This document shows, piece after piece, positions 35,977 through 44,886 of a stretch of DNA of 64,000 nucleotides (positions within the stretch are counted from its first letter, which is position 1; every line of letters begins with the position of its first letter). The notes below the pieces were generated by a model. The model was given only the letters and a program-made list of their open reading frames with translations. It was not told the DNA's origin and made no database searches. The DNA comes from Nocardia sp. BSTN01 (GTDB lineage Bacteria > Actinomycetota > Actinomycetes > Mycobacteriales > Mycobacteriaceae). The DNA lies in the NCBI RefSeq assembly GCF_015354405.1, contig NZ_JADKYP010000002.1, forward strand, positions 1 to 64,000, read 5' to 3'. The translations under genes were made by a program, and so were the position numbers.

Positions 35977-36999
35977 ATGCGGGGTAACCGGTCGGCACTG
36001 AGTGCCGTCCTCGCGGCCGCCGGCGCCGTCGTGCTCGTCGCGGGTTGTTCCTCCCACGGCGACGACGCGACCTCCCCCGCGGCCGGCGCTCCCGGCACCG
36101 CCGCCACCGCACCGGCGACGACGGCCGCACCCGCCGGAACCGTCTCGGCCTTCGGGCCGGTGGGGTCGCTGGTCGCCGAACCCGCCACCGGCCGGGTCGT
36201 GGCACTCGACCCCAACGGACTCGGATTGCGCCTGGTCGACCCGGCGAATCCCGCTGCCGCGCACTCGGTCACCCTGCCCGCGCACGCCACCGGTCTCGCC
36301 CTCGGTGCCCCCGGTGAGGTGCTCGTCGCGGCCGGGCGCGAGGTGTTGCGCGTCGATATCGCCACCGCCGCGGTCCGCCCGGTGTCCGTCGACGGCGACG
36401 TGCGCGCGATCGCCCGCCGCGGCGACGGCAGCCTGGTCGCCGGGCTCGACGGCGGCCGCGTGCAGATCCTCGACGCCGACGGGCACCCGAACCGCACCGT
36501 CAGCGGCCTGGGCACCGTCGATGCCGTGGCCGCGACGGCGAAGGCGGTGGCCACGCTGGATCTGGACCAGACCACCCTCACCGAACTCGACCTCGATCGC
36601 GACCGCCCGGGTCTGGCCCTGCGCGCCGGTCTCGGGGCCACCCACCTCATCAGCGATCACTACGGCCGCCTGCTCGCGACCGACACCTCCGGCGGCGCGC
36701 TGCTGGTCTACACGGCCGATCCGCTGCTGCTGCGCCAGCGCTTCCCGGTCGGGCCCTCCCCCTACGCGCTGGCCTACGATGAACGGTCCGACACCGTATG
36801 GCTCACCCTGAGCGGAAGCAACGAGGTGGTCGGTTTCGATCTGTCGACCGGTATACCGGAAGAAGTGGGTCGCTTCGCGACGGTGCGCCAGCCCAATTCG
36901 CTGACGATCGACAGCCGCACCGGCGACATGTTCGTCGGGTCGGCAACCGGAGACGGTCTGCAACGCATCGGTGCGGACCAGAGGAAGAGAGGTCAGTGA
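35977..36999 (+). CDS. lppL: LppL-like lipoprotein (beta-propeller)
   Basis: 340 residues. A leader of 24 residues ends in the lipobox LVAGC, then a Ala/Thr/Pro linker and a body of short repeated strands such as GRVVALDPNGLGL, GEVLVAAGREVLRVD and RLLATDTSGGALLVY, ending in QPNSLTIDSRTGDMFVGSA, a propeller-like pattern. Position next to the DUF5703-like gene and pyrD matches Rv2138 (LppL) of M. tuberculosis as I recall it. The function of LppL is unknown. The next gene begins on the last base of its stop codon. Confidence 0.8.
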   Translation: MRGNRSALSAVLAAAGAVVLVAGCSSHGDDATSPAAGAPGTAATAPATTAAPAGTVSAFGPVGSLVAEPATGRVVALDPNGLGLRLVDPANPAAAHSVTLPAHATGLALGAPGEVLVAAGREVLRVDIATAAVRPVSVDGDVRAIARRGDGSLVAGLDGGRVQILDADGHPNRTVSGLGTVDAVAATAKAVATLDLDQTTLTELDLDRDRPGLALRAGLGATHLISDHYGRLLATDTSGGALLVYTADPLLLRQRFPVGPSPYALAYDERSDTVWLTLSGSNEVVGFDLSTGIPEEVGRFATVRQPNSLTIDSRTGDMFVGSATGDGLQRIGADQRKRGQ

Positions 37000-37289
37000 T
37001 GGCTCGAGCGCCTCGATACGAGTCGGCGTCCGGCGCCGCACACCATGACCGGCGCAGACGGTCGATTCCCGCGGGATGGGAGGAGACCAGCGAAGAAGGA
37101 GAATACGAGTACGTGCCGCTACGACTACCCCCGGACGTGAATCGGGTCACCGCGTCCATGCGCCTGGCCATCCAGGCCGAATTCGGCGGCTGGGAGCTCT
37201 CGCGAGTGCGGGCCTACACCGACGGCAGCCGGCGAGTGTTGTTGCGGCGGCGCAAAACCAGCTTCCCCGTGACCGAAACGGGGATGTGA
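36999..37289 (+). CDS. DUF5703-like small protein
   Basis: 96 residues from ATG 36999, which shares one base with the lppL stop (TGATG). It is short and very basic: SIPAGWEETSEEGEYEYVPL, then PPDVNRVTASMRLAIQAEFG, ending in GSRRVLLRRRK. No cysteines or membrane helices. The family is restricted to actinobacteria and its function is unknown. It lies in an operon with lppL and pyrD (3 bases to pyrD). Confidence 0.82.
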   Translation: MARAPRYESASGAAHHDRRRRSIPAGWEETSEEGEYEYVPLRLPPDVNRVTASMRLAIQAEFGGWELSRVRAYTDGSRRVLLRRRKTSFPVTETGM

Positions 37290-37292
37290 GGG

Positions 37293-38387
37293 ATGTATTC
37301 CTTATTCCTGCGGTTGCTGTTCCTGGTGCCGCCCGAGCGTATCCACCACCTCGTGTTCACCGTCATCCGGCTCACGACCGCTTTCCCGCCGACCCGATGG
37401 CTGGCCCGCAGACTCACCGCGGCCGGTGATCCGATCCTCTCCACCACCGTCTTCGGCGTCGACTTCCCGGCGCCGCTGGGCTTGGCCGCCGGGTTCGACA
37501 AGGATGCCGCCGGTGTGAATGCTTGGGGCGCACTGGGTTTCGGCTTCGCCGAGATCGGCACCGTCACCGCGCAGGCGCAGCCGGGCAATCCGGCGCCGCG
37601 ACTGTTCCGGCTGCCGGCCGACCACGCGCTGATCAACCGGATGGGTTTCAACAACCACGGGGCGGCCGCGGCCGCGGGACGACTGGCCGCCCGCCGCAGC
37701 GGTGGCGTGCCGATCGGCGCCAACATCGGCAAGACCAAGGTCGTGGAGCCCGAACACGCCGCCGAGGACTATGCCCTCAGCGCCCGCCTGCTGGGGCCGC
37801 TCGCGGACTTCGTCGTGGTCAACGTCAGCTCACCCAACACCCCCGGCCTGCGCGATCTGCAGGCCGTGGAATCGCTGCGCCCGCTGCTGCGCGCGGTGCT
37901 CGACAGTGTCGCGTCCGGCGCCGAACCCAAACCGGTGCTGGTCAAGATCGCCCCCGACCTGTCCGACGAGGACATCGACGCCGTCGCCGACCTGGCCGTC
38001 GAACTCGGGCTCGCCGGAATCGTGGCCACCAACACCACCATTCGCCGTGACGGACTGGCGACCGCGACCGCGAAGGTCACCGCGATGGGCGCGGGCGGAC
38101 TGTCCGGACCGCCGGTCGCCGAACGCTCGCTCGAGGTGCTGCGCCGCCTCTACGCCCGCGTCGGGGACCGGCTGGTGCTGATCTCGGTCGGCGGCATCGA
38201 GAACGCCGACCAGGCCTACGAACGCATCCTCGCGGGAGCCTCGCTGCTACAGGGCTACACCGGGTTCATCTACGGCGGGCCGTTCTGGACGCGGACCGTG
38301 CACCGCGGCATCGCGGCCCGCCTGCGCGCGGACGGATACCGCAGTCTCGCCGAGGCCGTCGGCGCGGCGCACACCGCCCGCACCTGA
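37293..38387 (+). CDS. pyrD: Quinone-dependent dihydroorotate dehydrogenase (class 2)
   Basis: 364 residues, the class 2 length. It oxidises dihydroorotate to orotate in pyrimidine synthesis and passes electrons to menaquinone through FMN. The N-terminal helix pair ([20 protein letters not shown]) is the membrane/quinone tunnel. FMN and substrate residues lie in [37 protein letters not shown] (catalytic serine), and [20 protein letters not shown]. Last gene of the lppL-DUF5703-pyrD operon. Confidence 0.96.
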   Translation: MYSLFLRLLFLVPPERIHHLVFTVIRLTTAFPPTRWLARRLTAAGDPILSTTVFGVDFPAPLGLAAGFDKDAAGVNAWGALGFGFAEIGTVTAQAQPGNPAPRLFRLPADHALINRMGFNNHGAAAAAGRLAARRSGGVPIGANIGKTKVVEPEHAAEDYALSARLLGPLADFVVVNVSSPNTPGLRDLQAVESLRPLLRAVLDSVASGAEPKPVLVKIAPDLSDEDIDAVADLAVELGLAGIVATNTTIRRDGLATATAKVTAMGAGGLSGPPVAERSLEVLRRLYARVGDRLVLISVGGIENADQAYERILAGASLLQGYTGFIYGGPFWTRTVHRGIAARLRADGYRSLAEAVGAAHTART

Positions 38388-38530
38388 GCCGAGCAGATCC
38401 CACCCGCTCGTCCGATCCCGCCCGCTCGCCGATTCCGCTGCCGCGGCCCGTTTCCGGTGCGCGGAGCCGGTTGCTACCGGCCGGAAGCGCCCCCCGAATG
38501 TCCGATTTCACGTTTAGGATGGGTGATCCG

Positions 38531-38551
38531 CATCACGTCCCAGACGTGATG
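38531..38551. promoter_or_regulatory. Perfect 21-bp palindrome upstream of the acyl-CoA synthetase gene
   Basis: Arms CATCACGTC (38531-38539) and GACGTGATG (38543-38551) with spacer CCA are perfectly complementary. It lies 27 bases before the ATG at 38579, where a bound repressor would block transcription. No regulator gene is adjacent, so the controlling protein is encoded elsewhere. Confidence 0.7.
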
Positions 38552-38578
38552 TTCGTGCACTGACCGGGAACAAGGGAT

Positions 38579-40411
38579 ATGACCACAGCAGAGATCGGCT
38601 ACACCCACCACACCGGCGCCACGGTCCGCACCGTGCCCGAGGCCTTCCAGCAGACGGCGACACTACGCCCGAACCAGGTCGCGTTGCGGACCGTCGGCGG
38701 CACCCAGCAGATCACCTGGGCCGACTACGCGCGCCGGGTGCGCGCGATCGCGTCCGGGCTGGCGAAACTCGGTGTCGCGCACGGTGACACGGTCGGGATC
38801 ATGCTCACCAACCGGCCCGAGTTCAACCTGGTCGACACCGCCATCCTGCATCTGGGCGCCACCCCGTTCTCGGTGTACAACACCAGCTCCCCCGAACAGA
38901 TCGCGCACGTGTTCGGCAACGCCGAGAACGGTGTGGTCGTCACCGAACAGGCGTTCCTGGCGCCGATCACCGCCTCCGGGGCGAAACTCGAGCACGTGAT
39001 CGTCGTCGACGGCGCCGCACCCGAGGGCGGGCTGACCCTGGAGCAGGTCGAAAACGATCCGGCCGCGGATTTCGATTTCGACGCCGCCTGGCAGGCGGTG
39101 CGGCCCGACGATCTGGCCACCCTGATCTACACCTCCGGCACCACCGGGCCGTCGAAGGGCGTGGAGATCACTCACGCCAACGTCGTCGCCCAGATCGTCG
39201 CGCTCACCAACGGCGCCCTCGTGGCCGATATCGACGCCCGGGCGGTGTCGTACCTGCCGGCCGCTCATGTCGCCGACCGCATCTCCGGGCACTGCCTCAC
39301 TCTGTTCACCGGTGTCACCATCACCTGCGTGCCGGATCCGCGTGAGATCGCCGCCGCCCTGCCCGACGCCCGGCCGACCTTCTTCTTCGGCGTGCCGCGG
39401 GTGTGGCAGAAGATCAAGGCCGGTGTCGACGCCGCGATCGCCACCGAATCCAGCCCCGTCAAGAAGGCGTTGGCGCAGTGGGCGATCGGCGTCGGCGTGG
39501 CCACCGCACGGGCGCGACTGGCCGGCGGCAACGGCGGCCCGCTGCTGGCCGTCCAGCACAAACTCGCCGATGCGCTGGTGCTGTCGAAGTTGCGTGCCAC
39601 TCTCGGCCTGGACGAGTTGAAGGTCGCCTCCTCCGGCGCCGCCGCGATCCCGCCCGAGACGCTGGAATTCCTGCTGGGATTGGGTTTCACGGTCAGCGAG
39701 GTGTGGGGGATGTCGGAGACCACCGGCGTCGGCACCTTCACCGAACTCGAGAAGCCGCGCCCCGGATCGGTGGGCCGGGCCGTCGACGGAGTGGAGATCC
39801 GCCTCGACAGCGACGGCGAACTGCTCATCCGCGGCGGCATCGTCACCCACGGCTACCGCAAGATGCCCGAGAAGACCAGCGAGGCGATCGATGCCGACGG
39901 CTGGCTGCACACCGGCGATATCGCGACCATCGACGGCGACGGCTACGTCACCATCGTGGACCGCAAGAAGGAATTGATCATCACCGAGGCCGGGAAGAAC
40001 ATCTCCCCCACCAATATCGAGAATTCGGTGAAGGCCGCCTCGTCGCTGATCGGCCAGATCGTCGCCATCGGCGACTCCCGCCCCTACATCGCCGCGCTGG
40101 TCGTGCTCGACCCCGACACCGCCGCCGTGCGGGCGAACGCGCTGGGCATCCCCGACGCCGATCTCGACGCTCTCGCCACCCATCCGCAGATCCTGGAGGA
40201 AGTGCGCGGCGCCATCGTCGCCGGCAACGCGAAACTGTCGCGCGTGGAGCAGATCAAGCGCTTCCGCATCCTCGCGCGAGCCTGGGAACCCGGCGGCGTC
40301 GAACTCACCCCCACACTGAAGTTGAAGCGCTCGCCGATCGCCGCCGAATACGCCGCCGACATCGCCGAGCTCTACACCGACCCGGTCCCCGAGGGCGTGC
40401 ACAACCTCTAG
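38579..40411 (+). CDS. Long-chain fatty-acid-CoA ligase (FadD15-like AMP-binding enzyme)
   Basis: 610 residues from ATG 38579 (ACAAGGG upstream). Adenylation motifs: LIYTSGTTGPSKG (P-loop), YLPAAHVADR, SEVWGMSETTG, WLHTGDIATIDGDGY and the catalytic lysine region KLKRSPI near the end. The length and the KELIITEAGKNISP linker fit the bubblegum/FadD15 branch, which activates long-chain fatty acids for CoA-linked metabolism. It is transcribed alone, between a palindromic operator and a strong hairpin terminator. Confidence 0.92.
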   Translation: MTTAEIGYTHHTGATVRTVPEAFQQTATLRPNQVALRTVGGTQQITWADYARRVRAIASGLAKLGVAHGDTVGIMLTNRPEFNLVDTAILHLGATPFSVYNTSSPEQIAHVFGNAENGVVVTEQAFLAPITASGAKLEHVIVVDGAAPEGGLTLEQVENDPAADFDFDAAWQAVRPDDLATLIYTSGTTGPSKGVEITHANVVAQIVALTNGALVADIDARAVSYLPAAHVADRISGHCLTLFTGVTITCVPDPREIAAALPDARPTFFFGVPRVWQKIKAGVDAAIATESSPVKKALAQWAIGVGVATARARLAGGNGGPLLAVQHKLADALVLSKLRATLGLDELKVASSGAAAIPPETLEFLLGLGFTVSEVWGMSETTGVGTFTELEKPRPGSVGRAVDGVEIRLDSDGELLIRGGIVTHGYRKMPEKTSEAIDADGWLHTGDIATIDGDGYVTIVDRKKELIITEAGKNISPTNIENSVKAASSLIGQIVAIGDSRPYIAALVVLDPDTAAVRANALGIPDADLDALATHPQILEEVRGAIVAGNAKLSRVEQIKRFRILARAWEPGGVELTPTLKLKRSPIAAEYAADIAELYTDPVPEGVHNL

Positions 40412-40441
40412 CCGAACAGCTTCGGGCACAGGCTGTTTCAC

Positions 40442-40480
40442 GGCGGAGGGGTCTTCGGTAGCACCGAAGACCCCTCCGCC
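40442..40480. terminator. Strong bidirectional hairpin terminator
   Basis: Two 18-base perfectly complementary arms (40442-40459 and 40463-40480, containing GGAGGGGTCTTCGG and its complement) surround the loop AGC. It lies between the convergent ligase and PEBP-like genes. No T-tract follows on either strand. Confidence 0.85.
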
Positions 40481-40491
40481 CGCTCGACCGG

Positions 40492-41043
40492 CTACTTCTG
40501 TTCGTAGGTGCCGACGAGGGTCGCGCGCGCGATGGCGTGCGAGAACAGGTTGAAGCCCAGGTAGGCCGGGGTCGCGTCCGCGCCGACACCCAGCGATTCG
40601 ACATCCACGGCGTGCACCACGATGAAGTAGCGGTGGTAGCCGTGTCCGGGCGGCGGGCCGGCGCCGACGAAACCGGCGAAACCGCCGTCGTTGCGCAACT
40701 GCACCGCGCCGCTCGGCAGTGCGCCGCCTTCGCTGCCCTCACCGGCACTGCCCGCACCGGATTCCAGCGAGGTCACCGACGCCGGGATGTCGGCCACGGC
40801 CCAGTGCCAGAAGCCGGAGCCGGTCGGTGCGTCGGGGTCGTAGACGGTGACCGCGAAACTCTTGGTCTCCGCCGGGAATCCGCTCCACGACAACTGCGGG
40901 GAGATATCCCGGCCGCCCGCCCCGAACACCCCACTGACCTGTTCGTTACCCAGCGGCTGTCCGTCGGTGACGTCGGTGGAGGTGAGGGTGAACTCGGGCA
41001 GCTGCGGCAGTGCCGCATAGGGATTGTAGGAATAGTCGGGCAC
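40492..41043 (-). CDS. YbhB/YbcL-family Raf-kinase-inhibitor-like protein (PEBP)
   Basis: 183 residues. PEBP-fold landmarks: [40 protein letters not shown] and the [17 protein letters not shown] anion-pocket segment. Corresponds to Rv2140c (TB18.6) in position and family. Such proteins bind phosphate-like or lipid head groups; the role is unknown. Thirty-three bases separate it from the M20 peptidase upstream on the same strand. Confidence 0.92.
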   Translation of the reverse strand: MPDYSYNPYAALPQLPEFTLTSTDVTDGQPLGNEQVSGVFGAGGRDISPQLSWSGFPAETKSFAVTVYDPDAPTGSGFWHWAVADIPASVTSLESGAGSAGEGSEGGALPSGAVQLRNDGGFAGFVGAGPPPGHGYHRYFIVVHAVDVESLGVGADATPAYLGFNLFSHAIARATLVGTYEQK

Positions 41044-41076
41044 GAGGACCGTCCTTTCTGCTAGTCGAGCGGATCG

Positions 41077-42426
41077 TCAGCTGTGCAACAGGAAATGCTC
41101 CATGACGCGAGCGCCGAATTCCAGCGCCGACACCGGCACCCGTTCGTCCACGCCGTGGAACAGTGCGGAGAAATCCAGGTCCGGCGGCAACTGCAGCGGC
41201 GCGAAGCCGAAACACCGAATTCCCAAGCGCGCGAACGCTTTCGCGTCCGTGCCGCCGGACAGCATGTAGGGCACGGTGCGGCCGTCGGGATCGTGGGCCA
41301 GGATCGCGTCGTTCATCGCGTCGACCAGATGCCCGTCGAAGGTGGTCTCGTAGGAGTCGAGTTTGGTGATCCACTCCCGCTCCACGTCCGGGCCGATCAG
41401 TTCGTCGACTTCGCGTTCGAAGGCCGCCTGCCTGCCGGGCACCACCCGGCAGTCCACCGTCGCCTCGGCGGTCTGCGGAATCACATTCGCTTTGTACCCG
41501 GCGCGCAGCATGGTCGGGTTGGCGGTATCGCGCAAGGTCGCGCCGATGATGCGCGAGATGGTGCCCAGCTTCGCGAGCTGACCTTCGATATCCGGGCTGT
41601 CCGGATCGAAGTCGATGCCGGTCTCCTCGCTGACCGCGGCCAGGAATTCGGCCACCGAATCCGACAGCACCAGCGGGAACGTGTGCTTACCCAGCCGCGC
41701 CACCGCCTCGGCCAGAATCGTCACCGCGTTGTCGTCGTGCAGGAACGAACCGTGGCCCGCGCGGGCCTTGGCGCGCAACCGCATCCAGCCCAGACCCTTC
41801 TCCGCGGTCTCCACCAGATACAGCCGCCGCTCGGTGCCGTCGCGGCGCGGCACTGTGAGTGAGAAACCGCCGACCTCACCGACCGCCTCGGTGACTCCCT
41901 CGAACAGATCCGGCCGGTTGTCGGCCAGCCACTGCGAGCCCCACTTGCCGCCGTTCTCCTCGTCGGCGAGGAAGGCGAACACCAGATCGCGCGGCGGCAC
42001 CGTGCCCTCGATCTTGAACTGGCGGGCCACCGCCAGCATCATGCCGACCATATCCTTCATGTCGATCGCGCCGCGGCCCCACACGTAGCCGTCGCGGATC
42101 GCACCCGAGAACGGATGCACACTCCAGTCCGCGGCCTCGGCCGGGACCACGTCCAGATGCCCGTGGATCATCAGCGCACCGCGGCTGGGATCGGCTCCGG
42201 GCAAGCGCGCGAACACATTTCCGCGCCCGGGCGCACCCGACTCCACGTACTCGGTGGTGTACCCGGCCTGCTGCAACTGATCGGCCACCCAGTGCGCACA
42301 CTCGCGTTCGCCCTTGGTGGTTTCCAACACCCCGGTGTTGGAGGTGTCGAAACGGATCAGCGTGCTGACCAACTCGACCACTTCGGCTTCCGCCCGGGAG
42401 CGGGACTCGCGCTGCACACCTGTCAC
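41077..42426 (-). CDS. M20-family metallopeptidase (Rv2141c-like)
   Basis: 449 residues from GTG 42426. Metal-site motifs: IHGHLDVVP, WGRGAIDMKDM (bridging Asp), FLADEENGGKWG (catalytic Glu-Glu), and a distal metal histidine in ALFHGVDERVP. This matches the dipeptidase/ArgE/carboxypeptidase group, which releases amino acids from acylated or peptide substrates. No signal peptide, so cytoplasmic. It probably shares a transcript with the PEBP-like gene. Confidence 0.93.
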   Translation of the reverse strand: MTGVQRESRSRAEAEVVELVSTLIRFDTSNTGVLETTKGERECAHWVADQLQQAGYTTEYVESGAPGRGNVFARLPGADPSRGALMIHGHLDVVPAEAADWSVHPFSGAIRDGYVWGRGAIDMKDMVGMMLAVARQFKIEGTVPPRDLVFAFLADEENGGKWGSQWLADNRPDLFEGVTEAVGEVGGFSLTVPRRDGTERRLYLVETAEKGLGWMRLRAKARAGHGSFLHDDNAVTILAEAVARLGKHTFPLVLSDSVAEFLAAVSEETGIDFDPDSPDIEGQLAKLGTISRIIGATLRDTANPTMLRAGYKANVIPQTAEATVDCRVVPGRQAAFEREVDELIGPDVEREWITKLDSYETTFDGHLVDAMNDAILAHDPDGRTVPYMLSGGTDAKAFARLGIRCFGFAPLQLPPDLDFSALFHGVDERVPVSALEFGARVMEHFLLHS

Positions 42427-42715
42427 GCCCCTTTCCTACCACGCGCCGCGCAGGGGCGAATGCCGCCCGACCCGGCCGGGCTCGTGAAACCCCGCACCCA
42501 CGTGCGCCCGGGCACGCTCACATCGCAGCGGGCTCCCCGCGCCTGCTCGGGCAACACCGACCGCATTGTGATCTCGCTGATCGAATTGCCCGTCCGCGTC
42601 GCCGAAGATCGGCGGCGACGCCCCTCCCGTGCCGGCCGCACAACTCCGCTCGGCTCGACGAGATACTTCGCGAATCGGGCGCGCGGATTCCGCCAGTGAC
42701 ACTTATCATTCCGGC

Positions 42716-43369
42716 ATGCGCCGTCTTAGGTGGCTTCGGGCCGCGGTGTGCTCGGTCGTGTTGATCGCCTGTGGCTGCGTCGGCGCGGTGGAACGCGACG
42801 CCTTCGAGCAGCAGATCCGGGCTCGTGGCGGCGGCCTCGTCGACGGGCTGCCCGCCGCGGCGTTCGATGCGGTGCGAAACCGGCTGGGCACCGGCGACAT
42901 TCAGGCCGATGTGATGATGTTCGTCGCTCCCGAGTCGACGCAGTTCCGGCTCGTCCTGGCCGACCAGCCCGAACAGGTGACCCGATTCCTGGCCGACCAC
43001 GACGATCTGAGTACCCGCGAACCGGTCGTCCACCTGCGCGTGCGAACCCCGCAGCGCCCACGCGAACTCGACGACTACTCCTATCGCCTCGGCGCCGTGA
43101 GCGCACCGCGGCCGGTGCGCGTCTCGGCCTTCGACGACCTGGACGGCGAATGCTTCACCCTCGGCGACGTACCCGGCCTCACCCGGCTCGAGTCGATCGT
43201 CGACACCGCCCGCGCCCGCAGCGCCCTCGCCGACGGTGTCGTTCCGGTGATCGTCGTGAGCCGATTCGGACGCGACATCCGCATCGTCGCCGACGTGACG
43301 TCGCCCCGGTCGGACATGATCGCCGAATTCGATTCCGCCGGAACCTTTCTCCGCATCCGGCAGGTGTGA
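42716..43369 (+). CDS. Putative lipoprotein of unknown function
   Basis: 217 residues from ATG 42716. The leader has basic RRLRWLR, hydrophobic VCSVVLIAC with a lipobox (LIAC), so it is probably acylated at Cys 19 and displayed outside. The body holds VPVIVVSRFGRDIRIVADVT near its end and a single later cysteine (GECFTLGDV). No family recognised. The next gene starts three bases after its stop, indicating an operon of two exported proteins. Confidence 0.62.
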   Translation: MRRLRWLRAAVCSVVLIACGCVGAVERDAFEQQIRARGGGLVDGLPAAAFDAVRNRLGTGDIQADVMMFVAPESTQFRLVLADQPEQVTRFLADHDDLSTREPVVHLRVRTPQRPRELDDYSYRLGAVSAPRPVRVSAFDDLDGECFTLGDVPGLTRLESIVDTARARSALADGVVPVIVVSRFGRDIRIVADVTSPRSDMIAEFDSAGTFLRIRQV

Positions 43370-43372
43370 ACA

Positions 43373-43738
43373 GTGCCCAGACCGATCGTTTCCGCATTCG
43401 GCACAGGCGTCACCGCCGGAAGTATCGTCAGCTTCGTCCTGCCGCTGGCGATCTGGCCCGGGGAAGCCCGGCTCACCGCGCCGCTGTTCTGCCGGGCCCC
43501 CTACCTGAATCCGAGGGTGGTGTCGGACACCTTCCACGATTCGGAGGGCACATCGGTGAACTACACCCTCTATTGCGTGAGCGAACGCGGCGCACTGACC
43601 GACGAGGGCTTCGTGTTGCCGTTCCTCACGCTGTTCGCGGCCCATATCGTCCTGATCACCGCGGTGGCCCTGGTAGCGATGTCGTGGACGCGTACGCCGT
43701 CGGCCCCGCCGGCGGACAGCGGCGCCGTGGAACTATGA
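43373..43738 (+). CDS. Small two-helix membrane protein
   Basis: 121 residues from GTG 43373. Two hydrophobic helices (IVSFVLPLAIWP and FAAHIVLITAVALVAM) flank an outside loop of about 50 residues with cysteines in PLFCRAPYL and TLYCVSERG that could form a disulfide. Function unknown. It follows the putative lipoprotein by three bases and probably works with it. Confidence 0.6.
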   Translation: MPRPIVSAFGTGVTAGSIVSFVLPLAIWPGEARLTAPLFCRAPYLNPRVVSDTFHDSEGTSVNYTLYCVSERGALTDEGFVLPFLTLFAAHIVLITAVALVAMSWTRTPSAPPADSGAVEL

Positions 43739-43784
43739 ATCCGTGGAACCGTGACGCCCCGACGGTGCGGTCCACGCGGAGCCG

Positions 43785-44690
43785 CTAACCGGTCGTGACG
43801 ACGGTGCTGCTCGGTTCCGGCAGCTGTCCGAGCGGCGTTCCCGTCGCGTTCTCGCGCCAGCCGGGCGGGCCGAAGACATAACCCAGCCGCCCACGCCAGG
43901 ATCGGGCGTGGCGCACGTCGCGCAGCAACGCGGCGAATTCGTGGTAATTGACCTTCAGGGGATTCCCGGTGCAGATGTCGTGGGTGAGCCCGTAACGGAT
44001 CGGTTCGGATTCGGCGGCGAAACTGCCGAACATGCGATCCCAGACGATGAACACGCCGCCGTAGTTGGTGTCGAGGTAGGGCTGGTTGGAGCCGTGGTGC
44101 ACGCGGTGATGGGCCGGGGTGTTGAACACGAATTCGACCGGGCGCCACAGGTTTCGGATGCGCTGGGTGTGGATCGGGAACTGATAGAGCAGACCGAGGG
44201 TGTTGAGCAGGAAGATCATCCACGCGGGGAAACCCAGCAGCGCGGCCGGCACCCACGCCAGGCTGCGCGCCATCGAGGCGATCGGGTTGAGCCAGGGCAA
44301 TCGGATCGCGGTCGTCAGATTGAAGTGAGTGCTCGAGTGGTGCACCGAATGCGCCGTCCACAGCAACCGGATGCGGTGATCGGCCCGGTGCGCCCAGTAA
44401 TAGCAGAAGTCGGTGACTACCAGCCCCAGCAGCCAGACCCACCAGTCGCGCGGCGACAGATGCAGCGGTGTCCACGAGGCGGCCAGCACGATGGTGGAGA
44501 ACGGCAGCACGTACTGGAGCAGGGGCTTGGTGAGCTGGCCGATCGCGTAGGTGGCCCAGTTGGTGGCCGCCTCCCGCCCGTACCGGCCGCTGGGCGCGCG
44601 ATCGGGATCGCGGCGCGCGTCCCACCACTCCACACCCATCATCGCGATGAAGGCCGGCACCGCGTACAGCGCCAGGTCCGCATTGTTCAT
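43785..44690 (-). CDS. Sterol desaturase/fatty acid hydroxylase superfamily protein
   Basis: 301 residues from ATG 44690. Three to four membrane helices carry the di-iron histidine clusters HRADH, HSVHH and, later, HHRVHH, which is the pattern of the fatty acid hydroxylase/C5-sterol desaturase superfamily. It probably hydroxylates or desaturates a lipid in the membrane with O2. The frame extends upstream to 45197 as antisense of the histidine kinase gene; that part is not used. Divergent from the two-component system. Confidence 0.88.
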   Translation of the reverse strand: MNNADLALYAVPAFIAMMGVEWWDARRDPDRAPSGRYGREAATNWATYAIGQLTKPLLQYVLPFSTIVLAASWTPLHLSPRDWWVWLLGLVVTDFCYYWAHRADHRIRLLWTAHSVHHSSTHFNLTTAIRLPWLNPIASMARSLAWVPAALLGFPAWMIFLLNTLGLLYQFPIHTQRIRNLWRPVEFVFNTPAHHRVHHGSNQPYLDTNYGGVFIVWDRMFGSFAAESEPIRYGLTHDICTGNPLKVNYHEFAALLRDVRHARSWRGRLGYVFGPPGWRENATGTPLGQLPEPSSTVVTTG

Positions 44691-44886
44691 CCGAACTCCT
44701 GTCCCGATCCGTGATCCGGCCGCCCGCGGGAACCCGAAGCGTCGTCGCGCGCGGCGTGCCACAGCGACGCTAATGCCGCCGACCAGCCCGAACATCGGGC
44801 CCGAGAGGGACCGCGGATCCCCCGGCCGAGGGACTCGCCGTCCCGCTCCGCGCCGGTATGGTCGCGGTGTGTTGTGGGAGCGAGCG

